From Gracilimonas sp964505215 (GTDB taxonomy: Bacteria > Bacteroidota > Rhodothermia > Balneolales > Balneolaceae): a stretch of 64,000 nt of DNA. This document shows positions 8,602 to 18,350 of this stretch, one piece after another. Position 1 is the first letter of the stretch; every line of letters starts with the position of its first letter. The notes under the pieces were generated by a model. That model searched no databases. It saw nothing but the letters and a program-made list of their open reading frames with translations, and was not told the DNA's origin. The translations under genes and the position numbers were made by a program. The stretch is taken from the NCBI GenBank assembly GCA_964505215.1, contig CAZDGU010000004.1, positions 1 to 64,000 of the forward strand, given 5' to 3'.

Positions 8602-10038
8602 TTAAAGGTTATCCTTCAAAATGAGTCCGGATCGCCAGCGTTCTTTTTGATTGTAGTACACGTTATAGTAGTTTCTGTGCCGCTGTAATATGTAATTATA
8701 AAATGGGAAAAACTTATTATTTACTTTTGTGCGCTTAAAGAAAAATGACTTTTCCGGATCTTGGCGATTATAGGAGTAATACCATTCCAGCCGGTCGGCA
8801 AATCGATCTTCATACCAAGGCTTTCCAAACAATATATAAATCATTCCGCGGTCTGTTTTCCAGCCTTCTTTAAAGTTGGAAAATTTTTTATTGGCTTGTT
8901 CTACCCGTTCATAATACAATGAAATTACAGACTTGGCTTTAGCTGAGTTATTAATGTTTGAAAGCCAAAACTGATCTATGGCTCGCTTAATTGAGTCGGG
9001 TGAATCTAAAGCCATTAGCTTTTCATATTCGTCCTCATGCATAATATAATAAAGGGGAGCCGCCAGCTCTTTTGGAGTAGAAAGAGACGGATAACTATGA
9101 CTTTTAATGCTAAAATCGCGAGCTCTGTAAAGTTCTTCATCCAGGTTGTCGTCACTTAAAGATGTTTCTAACCTATAATTTCCACGGTCTAAATCAGAAA
9201 ATACAAATTCAATGAGTACGCTTCCGGTTTGCTCCAATTGGCGAGTGGAAGTTTGTATAACCTCATACTTATCATAATCGATGCCTTTGTACGACAAACT
9301 TGATGACGAGTAATTACTGTAGTGTAAAGGCCGGGCAATGCTGGTATCAGCCCTAAACTTAAGCAAGCGAGAGGTAATAGATGTAGAGTTGCCTTTTTGC
9401 TGATTGGTCACTTGAAAAACAAACTTCAGAGAATCGAATTTGGAAGGAATATCGTAAGCAGTAGCCGGGATGAAATCGGTGGAATCACGGTCGGTGTTTT
9501 TACTCAAAATCCGGATTTCGCTGATGCCCGGCTTTGTGCCTTCAGGGTCGGGAATATGCGTTTGAGTTTCTCTAACGGTTTTTTTGTTTGATTGTAAATC
9601 CTGAACTGCCACTCTAACCAAGTATTGGCCGGGTTTTACAGAAAGTGTTTTTTCAAAACGGTGTAAATCCTGATCCGCATATAAATTTTCGGCATTATCT
9701 TTAAATAAGGCGGTTGTAAATTCAGTATCAGCAATTAATTTGTTATTTTTGGTGATATCTAAAACCTCAATGTTAATGCGCACATTCGCTTTTAGTTGTT
9801 CTCTTTCTTCAGAAAAGACGAGGCTTTGGTAGCTTATATCACCGGATACAATAATTTTTGGTTCGTTGGCCGGAGTTATAAATCCTGAAGCCGAAATACG
9901 TACTTCCGGATGACCGGGATTGTATTCAAAACCTTCACCCCGTTTAATATTATCTACGTAAGAATTTGAACATCCGTATAAAAACGCAGCTATTAGTAAA
10001 CAGAAAACAAATTTCTCAATCACGTGATAATCTTTCAT
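8602..10038 (-). CDS. GWxTD-domain lipoprotein, paralogue 1 of 3
   Basis: The 478-residue protein has a lipobox FLYGC (Cys23), then NSYVDNIKRGEGFEYNPG. The central segments DSLKFVFQVTNQQ and DYDKYEVIQTSTRQLEQ are shared with the other two copies. GWKTD is at 392-396, here followed by RGMIYILFGKPWY, so the usual PG is RG and GPP is GKP. It is the promoter-proximal gene of the array and is divergent from pyruvate kinase across a 123-base gap that must hold both promoters. The starting Met is set by the signal peptide. Confidence 0.88.
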   Translation of the reverse strand: MKDYHVIEKFVFCLLIAAFLYGCSNSYVDNIKRGEGFEYNPGHPEVRISASGFITPANEPKIIVSGDISYQSLVFSEEREQLKANVRINIEVLDITKNNKLIADTEFTTALFKDNAENLYADQDLHRFEKTLSVKPGQYLVRVAVQDLQSNKKTVRETQTHIPDPEGTKPGISEIRILSKNTDRDSTDFIPATAYDIPSKFDSLKFVFQVTNQQKGNSTSITSRLLKFRADTSIARPLHYSNYSSSSLSYKGIDYDKYEVIQTSTRQLEQTGSVLIEFVFSDLDRGNYRLETSLSDDNLDEELYRARDFSIKSHSYPSLSTPKELAAPLYYIMHEDEYEKLMALDSPDSIKRAIDQFWLSNINNSAKAKSVISLYYERVEQANKKFSNFKEGWKTDRGMIYILFGKPWYEDRFADRLEWYYSYNRQDPEKSFFFKRTKVNNKFFPFYNYILQRHRNYYNVYYNQKERWRSGLILKDNL

Positions 10039-10161
10039 AAGTGTGCTTCTTTTTATTAGAATGCTATTTACAGTTTCAGTAATTCATTCCACAATTCTTG
10101 CTACATTTAGCATATCTTTAAGGGTAAATAACTTTCAACTCACTCTAAATAAATACTCTAT

Positions 10162-11595
10162 ATGATTTCTGCAAGGCGCCGTACAAAAATAGTGTGTACT
10201 ATTGGCCCCAGTTGTAATACTAAAAAGAAAATAAAAGAACTTTTATTGCACGGGATGAACGTAGCCCGGGTGAATTTCTCGCATGGTACGCACAAAGATC
10301 ATGCGCAGGTAATTAAATACATCAGAGAGGCTTCCGAAGAGTATCAGTACAGTGTACCGGTTTTAATGGATTTGCAAGGCCCTAAAATCAGAGTGGGCAC
10401 CATGAAAGATGGTGGGCAGCATTTAGAAACCGGCTCTACCATCACAATTACAGGTGATGACGTAACGGGAACCAATGAGCTGATTCCCATTGACTACAAA
10501 AAACTTTTACAGGAAGCCGAGGTGGGAAATACCATTTTGTTGGATGACGGGCTGCTGGAGTTTAAAATCACCGAAAAACTTTCTGATTCTTTAAAAGCTA
10601 AAGTAGTAGTAGGCGGAATTCTGAAATCAAGAAAAGGAGTAAATCTTCCAAATGTTCAAATTTCAGTGCCTTCTTTAACCGAGAAAGACATTAAAGATTT
10701 AGAGTTTGGCATTTCGCAAGATGTGGACCTGATTGCACTTTCTTTTGTGCGCTCGGCTAAAGATATCCGGGATATTATTTCGAGAGTGCGCGCTGCCGGA
10801 AGCCAGGCTGCTATTATTGCCAAAATTGAGAAACCGGAAGCGCTGGATGTAATTGACGAGATTATTGAAGAAGCGGACGGCATTATGGTGGCTCGGGGTG
10901 ATTTGGGAATCGAAATTCCAACCGAGCAGGTTCCTGTGGTTCAGAAAATGATTATCGAAAAGTGCAGGTCGGCCGGAAAGCCGGTAATTACCGCCACGCA
11001 GATGCTAGACTCTATGATTGAAAATCCGCGCCCAACACGTGCCGAAAGCTCGGATGTGGCCAATGCCGTACTGGATGGAACCGATGCTGTTATGCTTTCA
11101 GGAGAAACGGCCGCCGGTAAATACCCAATGGAAGCTGTGAACGTAATGGCGCGAATTTGCCGTTCTATTGAGGATAACAGAGACCAAATGTACAATAGCT
11201 TGGGATACAGAAAGCCGGAATGGAAAGAAAAACAAATAATTGAGTCGCTGGCTTACTCGTGCGTTACTATTGCCGAAAATGTGGACGCAAAATCTATCAG
11301 CACCATTACACACTCCGGAAACACGGCACGCAGAATTGCGAAATTCCGCCCTAAAGTTCCCATCATAGCCTTCACCGAAAGTAAAAAAGTACGCCGGCAG
11401 CTGAACTTAGTATGGGGCGTTTACTCGGTGATGTTAGATGAGCTTTTTGATACAGACCTGAGCGTAAAAATGATGGAAGATTATCTGCGCGACAACGGGC
11501 TTGTGAAAAAAGGAGACCGGGTAATTGTGGCTACGGGCATGCCTATTGCCAAACGCGGGCGCACTAACATGATTAAAGTAAGTACGATTGAATAA
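10162..11595 (+). CDS. pyk: Pyruvate kinase
   Basis: The 477-residue protein carries the family motifs in order: RRTKIVCTIGPS at the N terminus, NVARVNFSHG (about 33-42), MDLQGPKIRVG (69-79), the B-domain DDGLLEF, GVNLPN, IAKIEKPEAL (about 219), the active-site signature GIMVARGDLGIEIP (about 240) and KPVITATQMLDSM. It ends VIVATGMPIAKRGRTN. It converts phosphoenolpyruvate and ADP to pyruvate and ATP in the cytosol. Length is that of bacterial enzymes without an extra C-terminal domain. The next gene begins 23 bases on and may be cotranscribed. Confidence 0.97.
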   Translation: MISARRRTKIVCTIGPSCNTKKKIKELLLHGMNVARVNFSHGTHKDHAQVIKYIREASEEYQYSVPVLMDLQGPKIRVGTMKDGGQHLETGSTITITGDDVTGTNELIPIDYKKLLQEAEVGNTILLDDGLLEFKITEKLSDSLKAKVVVGGILKSRKGVNLPNVQISVPSLTEKDIKDLEFGISQDVDLIALSFVRSAKDIRDIISRVRAAGSQAAIIAKIEKPEALDVIDEIIEEADGIMVARGDLGIEIPTEQVPVVQKMIIEKCRSAGKPVITATQMLDSMIENPRPTRAESSDVANAVLDGTDAVMLSGETAAGKYPMEAVNVMARICRSIEDNRDQMYNSLGYRKPEWKEKQIIESLAYSCVTIAENVDAKSISTITHSGNTARRIAKFRPKVPIIAFTESKKVRRQLNLVWGVYSVMLDELFDTDLSVKMMEDYLRDNGLVKKGDRVIVATGMPIAKRGRTNMIKVSTIE

Positions 11596-11618
11596 TCTTT
11601 GGCGTTAATTAAAATACT

Positions 11619-14348
11619 ATGAGCCTACGCGCTGCCTGTTTATATGTGATGATTTTGATGGTAATGACCGGTTGCAAAACCACATTAAAATCAAGATGGA
11701 ACAACTTTAATGCGTATTATAATACCTATTATAATGCGCAGAAAAGTTATGAAGCCGGGCTGAAGAAAAACTTAAATCAAAAGAGAGATTATAATCCACT
11801 TCTGCCCATTCGCATTCACCCCCAGCCCGTAAATGCAGGCTCACAAGATTTCAACAAAGCTATTCAGAAAGGTGCTGATATTCTGCGCCGCCACGAAGAT
11901 TCGAAATGGGTAGATAATGCCATTGGGCTCATTGGGAAATCGTATTACTTCAGGAAGGAATACTTTTCGGCCGATCAAAAGTTTAAAGAGCTTTTTGCAA
12001 CTACCGATAATGAGAGATTAAGACAGAAGTCGATTGCCTGGCAGGGCCGGGTACTGCTTGATATGGAAGTGTATAGCGAAGGCATCGCTTTTTTAACAGA
12101 ACAGCTAACGCAGCTGGAAGGCGAATGGGACGAGGATATAAAGGCAGATGTACAGCTTTTACTGGCCCAGCACCATGTTAAAGTGATGAATTGGCAGACG
12201 GCAGCAAGCCTGCTGGAGGAAGCTTTGCCGCATGAAAGCAAGAAAGAACATCGTGAACGGGGCTATTTTTTGTTAGGCCAGGTGTACGAGATGCTGGGAA
12301 ATGACGAAGCTGCTTTTACTGCTTATAATAAAGTCCAAAATCACTATGTAGAATATCGAATTCAGTATTTGGCGCAACGTAAAAAAGCGGAAGTTGCGCG
12401 GAAACTTGGCCGGGAAGAGATAGCCTATCAGATTTTTAGAGATATGGTGCGCGACGATAAAAATCTGGAGTATAAAGCTGAACTGGATTTTGAACTTGCC
12501 CAAACCGAACACGAAAGAGGAAAACTTGAGCGTGCAGAGAGACTTTATAAAAACGTACTGCATAACTCACTGCGAAAGCCCTCACCTGAAATTGCTGCCC
12601 GAACGTATTATGGCCTGGCTGAAATTTACCGCTTCGGATACGATGATTTTGAAATGGCTGCTGCTTATTATGATTCTGCAGCACAGAGAAATGTAGCTAA
12701 AGAAAAGCTTCCGGAGGGATTTAAAGCAAAAGAATTAGCAGAGTCGTTTGGAAATTATGCCCGCTTAAAAACGGAGATTGCTCGCCAGGACAGCTTATTG
12801 AAGCTGGGAAGAATGTCGCCCGCTGAATTTGATTCTGCTTTAGCCGTACTTCGTGAACAGAAGATTGCGGAGCTTGAGCAAATGAGGGAAGAACAGCAAC
12901 AGCGCCAAAATCAATTAGTTACGGTTGACAGAAGCGACCAGGATGCTGATGCTACTGAAAACCTCCATAATGGCTTTTTAAATACAAACAGCCCGATAGT
13001 GCAGGAAAATGTGAAGCAGCAGTTTTACGCAACCTGGGGAGATCGTCCGCTTGCCGATTACTGGCGGGTAAAAAGCATGATTGATTACTCAGCCGTTTCC
13101 GATGAAACAACTAATGCGGGAGCTGCAGGAGGCAGAGGTTCTGCTACGGCGCGTGTAGCCATAGATATAAGCGGAATTCCATTTCAGCCCCAAGAGCAAG
13201 ATTCGGTGCAAAAACTTATTGCCGGCTACGAATATCAGCTGGGAAATTTGTTTTTTCTATCTCTGAACATGCCGGACAGTGCGGCCTATTATTTTGAAAA
13301 AGCGGTGAAAAATCCTTCCGATGACAATGTAAATACCGTTTCGTTGTACTCTTTGTCAGAGTTGTATTTCATAGAAGATAATATGCAGCTTGCGAGAGCT
13401 TTTGCTGAGCGTTTGGTGCGAGAATATCCCCAAACTGAATATGCAAAAAGAGTATCGGAGAAGTATGGTTTAGCCCATGAGGTACAAGCTGAAGAAACGA
13501 CACAAACTTCTCTCGAAGTCTATCAACAGATAATGGCTGAAGATTCTATACAGGTAATGGAAAAAGCGAACAAGCTAAGCCAATTAGCTTTTAGGGATCT
13601 GACGGCTGATATTGCACCGAAGGCACAGTACGAAGCCATTCAAAAGTATATTGAAATAGGTAAGCAAAGTCCCGAATATCAAAAACTACATGATGAATGG
13701 AGGAACCTGCAAGCCCAATGGAAACAAAAGCAGCAGACGTTCAGCGCTCTTAAGGATTCGGCGCGTTTGGCACTGGCAGATACCACGCTTTCGGAAAACG
13801 AGAAAGAGCAATATCGAGCGGTGCTCGATTCTTCACTTACTAAGCCGGATGAGCAAAAGCTGTTTCCTTATCGAGGTGCAATCTGGGATACAACACGCGC
13901 CGCCGTTGATACTTTTTTGGTGGTGTTTGGCCCGAATGACTTCACCCCAAAAGTAAAGAGACTCCAAAAAGAGTTTGCCATACCTGAAATAGAAGAAGAG
14001 AAGACGGATACAGAACAAGCAGCGGAAGATGAAGACCTGCAAGCAGTAACGGAATACCTGAATTGTTTTGAAATTTCGGTAGGTCTGGAAGTGCGGGGTG
14101 GAATGGAGCCGTTTTTGAGTGAAATTGAACTGCCCGGACGCATTTTAGTGAATGAAGTACGCTATCGGTTCCGGGTAAACAGTAGGGGCATTATAGATAA
14201 TTATGAGCTTTTAACGGACGGAGTTTCGGCATTAATTAAGGAAAACTTCAGTAAAGCTATAGAGGAAAGGTTAAGTTTTGAGCCTATGCTTTATGAAGGA
14301 CAGGCCGTAGCGGTTGAGTGCGAACTCAGTTTTCCTCTCAAAAAGTAG
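11619..14348 (+). CDS. Large TPR lipoprotein with TonB-C-like tail (SprE/PorW-like)
   Basis: The 909-residue protein has a lipobox VMTGC (Cys19) followed by SRWNNFNAYYNTYYNAQKS. This resembles the start of SprE/PorW-type lipoproteins of the type IX secretion machinery (family recollection, not a search). Helical TPR-like repeats fill about 80-350 and 520-640, with a Glu/Gln-rich coiled-coil-like stretch (about 395-430) between. The last hundred residues (from about 810: VGLEVRGGMEP through RFRVNSRGIIDNYELL to ECELSFPL) have the strand-helix pattern of a TonB C-terminal domain. It probably sits in the periplasm. A T9SS-sorted protein occurs elsewhere in the window, so such a machine is expected. 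The exact role is unsure. Confidence 0.75.
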   Translation: MSLRAACLYVMILMVMTGCKTTLKSRWNNFNAYYNTYYNAQKSYEAGLKKNLNQKRDYNPLLPIRIHPQPVNAGSQDFNKAIQKGADILRRHEDSKWVDNAIGLIGKSYYFRKEYFSADQKFKELFATTDNERLRQKSIAWQGRVLLDMEVYSEGIAFLTEQLTQLEGEWDEDIKADVQLLLAQHHVKVMNWQTAASLLEEALPHESKKEHRERGYFLLGQVYEMLGNDEAAFTAYNKVQNHYVEYRIQYLAQRKKAEVARKLGREEIAYQIFRDMVRDDKNLEYKAELDFELAQTEHERGKLERAERLYKNVLHNSLRKPSPEIAARTYYGLAEIYRFGYDDFEMAAAYYDSAAQRNVAKEKLPEGFKAKELAESFGNYARLKTEIARQDSLLKLGRMSPAEFDSALAVLREQKIAELEQMREEQQQRQNQLVTVDRSDQDADATENLHNGFLNTNSPIVQENVKQQFYATWGDRPLADYWRVKSMIDYSAVSDETTNAGAAGGRGSATARVAIDISGIPFQPQEQDSVQKLIAGYEYQLGNLFFLSLNMPDSAAYYFEKAVKNPSDDNVNTVSLYSLSELYFIEDNMQLARAFAERLVREYPQTEYAKRVSEKYGLAHEVQAEETTQTSLEVYQQIMAEDSIQVMEKANKLSQLAFRDLTADIAPKAQYEAIQKYIEIGKQSPEYQKLHDEWRNLQAQWKQKQQTFSALKDSARLALADTTLSENEKEQYRAVLDSSLTKPDEQKLFPYRGAIWDTTRAAVDTFLVVFGPNDFTPKVKRLQKEFAIPEIEEEKTDTEQAAEDEDLQAVTEYLNCFEISVGLEVRGGMEPFLSEIELPGRILVNEVRYRFRVNSRGIIDNYELLTDGVSALIKENFSKAIEERLSFEPMLYEGQAVAVECELSFPLKK

Positions 14349-14365
14349 AAAAACAGCTTGGATTA

Positions 14366-15394
14366 TTAATTTCTGAGCTCTTTTTTTATTGCACCTATTA
14401 AAGCCGGACCTTCATAAACTAAGCCGGTATAAAGCTGAATTAAATGTGCACCGGCTTCAATTTTATCTAATGCTGCTTTTGGGCTGTCAATTCCGCCAAC
14501 GCCAATTATGGGTTTGTTTCCTTCGGTTATTTCACTCAGCCAGCGTACAACTTGGGTGCTTCGCTGCTGAATGGCACGCCCGCTAAGCCCGCCGTTACCT
14601 ATTTCGTTCAGCGTGCTTTTTTCCGTTTGTAAGTTTTGGCGTGAAGAAGATGTATTTGTGGCCACGTAGCCCGAAATGCCAAATTCTTCGCATATTTTCA
14701 CCAGCTTTTCCAGTTCGGGCTTCTCAATATCTACGGTGAATTTGACCAAAGTGGGTTTGTGATTTTCAGTGCCGGGTTGAAGAGTGACCAATAAATCGCG
14801 CAAGGCTTCGGGCTCTTCAAAAGTTTTTCCCTCGTTGGTATTGGGGCACGAAATATTAATGGTGATATAATCAGCAACGGGTTGCGCTTTTTGATAACTG
14901 AATAGATAATCTTCCAGGGCAGCATCACCGTAAATATTAGGGTCGTGAGTTTTTGCTATATTTACTCCCAGTGGGATGTCTAAATTCAACCCTGAAAGAC
15001 GTTGGGTAATTACTTCAGCACCATCGTTATTTAAGCCCATTCGGTTGATTAGAGAAGCATCTTTTGGAAGCCGAAATGCTCGAGGTTTTGGATTTCCCGC
15101 TGAGGGTTGTGCGGTAATGCTTCCCACTTCAACAAATCCAAAACCTAAGGCCTGCATAGCCAGAGGGGTGGTTCCATTTTTATCAAATCCTGCTGCCAGC
15201 CCAATGGGGTTTGGGAATGTCAGCCCAAATAGTTCTTGAGATAATCCGCTGCCGCCTTTACCGTATAAAGCGCGGGCCATAGCCTGTAAAACAGAAGAAT
15301 TTTGAGTTGATGAGGCTACAGAAAGTGCCCACTCGTGAGCGGCTTCGGCATCTTTCCTAAATAATAGAGGTTTAAGTAATTTTTTATACATCAT
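14366..15394 (-). CDS. pyrD: Dihydroorotate dehydrogenase (quinone-type layout)
   Basis: Class 2 features are an N-terminal helical extension (MMYKKLLKPLLF), GLAAGFDKNG, GSITAQPSAGNPKPR, NRMGLNNDG and a C-terminal GVGGI. The enzyme oxidises dihydroorotate to orotate in pyrimidine synthesis, passing electrons to quinone at the membrane. The catalytic-base motif reads NISCPNT, with Cys near residue 183 where E. coli-type class 2 enzymes have Ser. I start at the ATG pair (15394/15391); an upstream in-frame TTG at 15421 would add nine residues without family support and would run into the divergent gene's leader. Confidence 0.92.
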   Translation of the reverse strand: MMYKKLLKPLLFRKDAEAAHEWALSVASSTQNSSVLQAMARALYGKGGSGLSQELFGLTFPNPIGLAAGFDKNGTTPLAMQALGFGFVEVGSITAQPSAGNPKPRAFRLPKDASLINRMGLNNDGAEVITQRLSGLNLDIPLGVNIAKTHDPNIYGDAALEDYLFSYQKAQPVADYITINISCPNTNEGKTFEEPEALRDLLVTLQPGTENHKPTLVKFTVDIEKPELEKLVKICEEFGISGYVATNTSSSRQNLQTEKSTLNEIGNGGLSGRAIQQRSTQVVRWLSEITEGNKPIIGVGGIDSPKAALDKIEAGAHLIQLYTGLVYEGPALIGAIKKELRN

Positions 15395-15460
15395 GCAGGA
15401 ATGATACGGAAAAACGTTCAAAAAGAGAGAAAGAAGCCTTATACTCGGGCGTTTAAAAAG

Positions 15461-16720
15461 ATGAATAAAGTAAAAGCGAACATATCACAATGGGTGAGGC
15501 ACTTTCGGAAGGAAGGGGCTGTGATTTTATTAGAATCACAAATGAAACACCATCCCGAAAGTAAAAAAAGCTATTTGGCCGCTGTACCTGAAGCCGAAAT
15601 TAAGGCTTGGGGAAATCGCATTGAATGGCGGGAAAATAATAAGCTGAGAACAACCTCAGAAAACCCATGGGAAGCTCTTAAAAAATTCAGAGCCAAACAT
15701 AACGACTGGATGTTTGGCTATTTTGGTTACGACCTGAAAAACCATATTGAACAGCTGAAATCTGAAAATCCTGATCTTACCGGAGCTGCAGATCTTTACT
15801 TTATGGTTCCGGAAGTTTTGCTTGAAATAGACGAATCGGGCGAAGTGAGAGCAATAAAAGGAGAAATACCGAAAGCCAGTTACGCCGAATCGTTTAACGA
15901 GTCCATTGAGCTAACGTTGTTGAAACAACTTTCAGCCGACGCCTACAAACACATCATTACAAAAGCAAAGCACGATATTTTTGAAGGTAATTACTATGAG
16001 GTCACCTTGTCACATCCGCTCACGCTTCAGCTAAAGGGAGACGGTTTTAATTTGTATAAGAAAATGCAGGCTTTGGGTCCGGTTCCATTTGGAGCGTATG
16101 CAAGCCTTGATGAAGGTGAGGTTTGTTGTGCATCGCCCGAGCGGTTTTTGGCCAAAAAAGGAACGCGGGTTTGGACGCAACCCATCAAGGGAACGGCTCG
16201 AAGAAATCGTGAGACAGATACATTAGATATTAATCGGCTTAAAAATTCGGAAAAGGAGCGAGCCGAGAATCTAATGATTGTTGACTTAGTAAGGAATGAT
16301 TTGTCTCGCATTGCCGAAAAAGACAGTGTTAAAGTAACCAAGCTGTTTGAAGTGCAGAGTTTTGAGACAGTGCATCAAATGGTTTCTACGGTGGCGTGTG
16401 AGGTGAAAGAAGATGCCGATGAGATAGACATTATAAAAGCCTGCTTCCCCATGGGTTCCATGACTGGCGCTCCAAAAATTGCAGTACTGAAAGCCATAGA
16501 GAAATACGAAAATTACAAACGGGGAGTATATTCAGGAGCTTTGGGTTACATAAAACCCAACGGTGATTTTGACTTAAACGTCCTAATCCGAACGGCTTTT
16601 GTGAAAGGGGATGAGCTGGTTTATCCGGTGGGCGGAGCCATTACTTCCGACTCTGATGCCGATGCCGAATGGAAGGAAACCATGGCAAAGGCAAGGGCTA
16701 TCACTGGGGTAATAAAGTAA
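15461..16720 (+). CDS. pabB: Aminodeoxychorismate synthase component I (anthranilate synthase-like)
   Basis: This chorismate-binding enzyme has PIKGTARRNRETD, RAENLMIVDLVRNDL, FPMGSMTGAPK and YSGALGYI in order. These form the chorismate and Mg2+ site shared by PabB, TrpE and isochorismate synthases. The length of about 419 residues and the absence of neighbouring trp genes favour PabB (folate branch), working with an amidotransferase not in this window. An in-frame ATG at 15401 would add 20 basic residues; Met at 15461 (MNKVKANISQW) is preferred because the extension looks non-conserved and abuts divergent pyrD. A weak hairpin (AAGCCT 16782-16787 with AGGCTT 16817-16822, then Ts) may terminate it. 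Confidence 0.85.
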   Translation: MNKVKANISQWVRHFRKEGAVILLESQMKHHPESKKSYLAAVPEAEIKAWGNRIEWRENNKLRTTSENPWEALKKFRAKHNDWMFGYFGYDLKNHIEQLKSENPDLTGAADLYFMVPEVLLEIDESGEVRAIKGEIPKASYAESFNESIELTLLKQLSADAYKHIITKAKHDIFEGNYYEVTLSHPLTLQLKGDGFNLYKKMQALGPVPFGAYASLDEGEVCCASPERFLAKKGTRVWTQPIKGTARRNRETDTLDINRLKNSEKERAENLMIVDLVRNDLSRIAEKDSVKVTKLFEVQSFETVHQMVSTVACEVKEDADEIDIIKACFPMGSMTGAPKIAVLKAIEKYENYKRGVYSGALGYIKPNGDFDLNVLIRTAFVKGDELVYPVGGAITSDSDADAEWKETMAKARAITGVIK

Positions 16721-16854
16721 GTGCAGAAGTCCCTTTCCCTCTTTAAAAGCGCCTGAGGTAAATGTTCTCAAATCTTGAATGAAGCCTATACATTACGGGT
16801 TATATATACATGATAAAGGCTTTTTAAGAACTAAATTCACATCTAAGCAGTAAA

Positions 16855-18342
16855 ATGAAAGCACGTACATTAGGAGAACTTAAAGAGAGTGGATGGAAAT
16901 CCATTTCGGTTAAAGATGAGCTACGTAAAAACTTAATCCAAAAAATGGAGCAAAATAAGGAGCTGTTTCCCGGCATTCTGGGATACGAAAAAACGGTGCT
17001 CCCTCAAATTCAAAATGCTCTGCTTTCCCGCCATGATTTAATTTTATTAGGACTTCGAGGACAGGCGAAAACACGTATTTTACGCCTGTTAGTAAATTTT
17101 TTAGATGAATATATTCCCATTGTTGAAGGTTCGGAAGTTAATGACGATCCGCTAAATCCGATTTCAGTTTATGCCAAAGATCTGATTGCAGAGCACGGGG
17201 ATGAAACGCCTGTCGACTGGCTGCACCGTTCGCACCGATATGGCGAAAAGCTGGCCACCCCCGATACCACCGTGGCCGATTTAATTGGTGATATAGACCC
17301 CATTAAAGCCGCTACTCAAAAACTAACGCTGGCCGATCATAATGTGATTAATTTTGGGCTTATTCCCAGAACCAACCGGGGAATTTTTGCAATCAACGAG
17401 CTGCCCGATTTGCAGCCGCGTATTCAGGTGGCTTTGTTGAATATTATGCAAGAACGAGATATTCAAATCCGTGGATTTAATGTGCGAATTCCACTGGATA
17501 TTTCTATGACGTTTTCGGCCAACCCCGAAGATTACACCAATCGCGGTAATATTATCACCCCGCTAAAAGACCGAATTGATGCACAGATAATTACGCATTA
17601 TCCAAAAGAAGTAAGCGTCGGGGTAGATATTACCAAGCAGGAAGCCTGGCAGCACAGAGCATCGGAGAAGCATATTTACATACCGGAAGTGTATAGAGAA
17701 ATAATAGAGGAAACGGCCTTTGAGGCCCGCGACTCGGAATATGTAGATCAAAAAAGTGGTGTTTCTACACGGATGACCATCACGGCTTTGGAGCAGGCAG
17801 TTTCTTCAGCAGAACGCCGATCTATTTTGAACGGAGAAGATGTTGCCACGCTGCGCATTGCTGACCTGTATCACACCGTTCCGGCACTAACCGGTAAAAT
17901 GGAGCTGGTGTATGAAGGCGAACAGGAAGGCGCCATAAGTGTGGCAAAGCATATTTTAGGGAAGGCTGTAAATAAGGTGTTTAAAGCTCACTTCCCTGAC
18001 CCCCAGGCTAAAAATGAGGATGAAAAATCTGCATATAAATCAGTAATAGACTGGTTTGCAGATGGCAATGAAATCAGTATTTCTGACACGCTATCAAACA
18101 AAGATTATATAACAGCATTAGAAAGCGTAACGGGCTTAGAAGAAGTGACTAAGAAATTTGCAGCTGCATCCAATAATGAAGAATTACATGCATGGATGGA
18201 CCTTGTTTTAGAAGGGCTTCATCAAAATTCTATGCTCAGCAAACAAGATCTTGACGACCATACACTGTACACAGATATGCTGGGTTCCATGTTTTCCTCA
18301 TTGGGAGATATTGACCACTCAGACTTTGATGAATTTGAGTAA
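16855..18342 (+). CDS. Magnesium-chelatase-like AAA+ ATPase
   Basis: The 495-residue protein has a Walker A variant GLRGQAKTR (66-74), Walker B-like GIFAINELPDL and the sensor segment TFSANPEDYTNRG. The order and spacing are those of the ChlI/BchI and MoxR-related AAA+ clade. The C-terminal half (EISISDTLS onward) is acidic and helical. In Bacteroidota such proteins are annotated as Mg-chelatase or sigma-54-interacting proteins and often pair with a von Willebrand A protein. No such partner or any tetrapyrrole gene is near, so a chaperone-like remodelling role is more likely than chelation (inference). It appears monocistronic, with the rpmE promoter behind it. Confidence 0.8.
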   Translation: MKARTLGELKESGWKSISVKDELRKNLIQKMEQNKELFPGILGYEKTVLPQIQNALLSRHDLILLGLRGQAKTRILRLLVNFLDEYIPIVEGSEVNDDPLNPISVYAKDLIAEHGDETPVDWLHRSHRYGEKLATPDTTVADLIGDIDPIKAATQKLTLADHNVINFGLIPRTNRGIFAINELPDLQPRIQVALLNIMQERDIQIRGFNVRIPLDISMTFSANPEDYTNRGNIITPLKDRIDAQIITHYPKEVSVGVDITKQEAWQHRASEKHIYIPEVYREIIEETAFEARDSEYVDQKSGVSTRMTITALEQAVSSAERRSILNGEDVATLRIADLYHTVPALTGKMELVYEGEQEGAISVAKHILGKAVNKVFKAHFPDPQAKNEDEKSAYKSVIDWFADGNEISISDTLSNKDYITALESVTGLEEVTKKFAAASNNEELHAWMDLVLEGLHQNSMLSKQDLDDHTLYTDMLGSMFSSLGDIDHSDFDEFE

Positions 18343-18350
18343 TAATTTCG

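Noticed and set aside
10098..10120. TTG-TATCTTTA as the pyk promoter
   Set aside because: The spacer is only 12 bases, too short for the consensus.
15395..15460. N-terminal extensions of pyrD (TTG 15421) and pabB (ATG 15401) that overlap each other
   Set aside because: Family starts fit 15394 and 15461, which leave a normal divergent gap.
16855..18342. Magnesium chelatase for chlorophyll or cobalamin synthesis
   Set aside because: No tetrapyrrole genes or chelatase partner subunits are in the window; only the ATPase family can be claimed.
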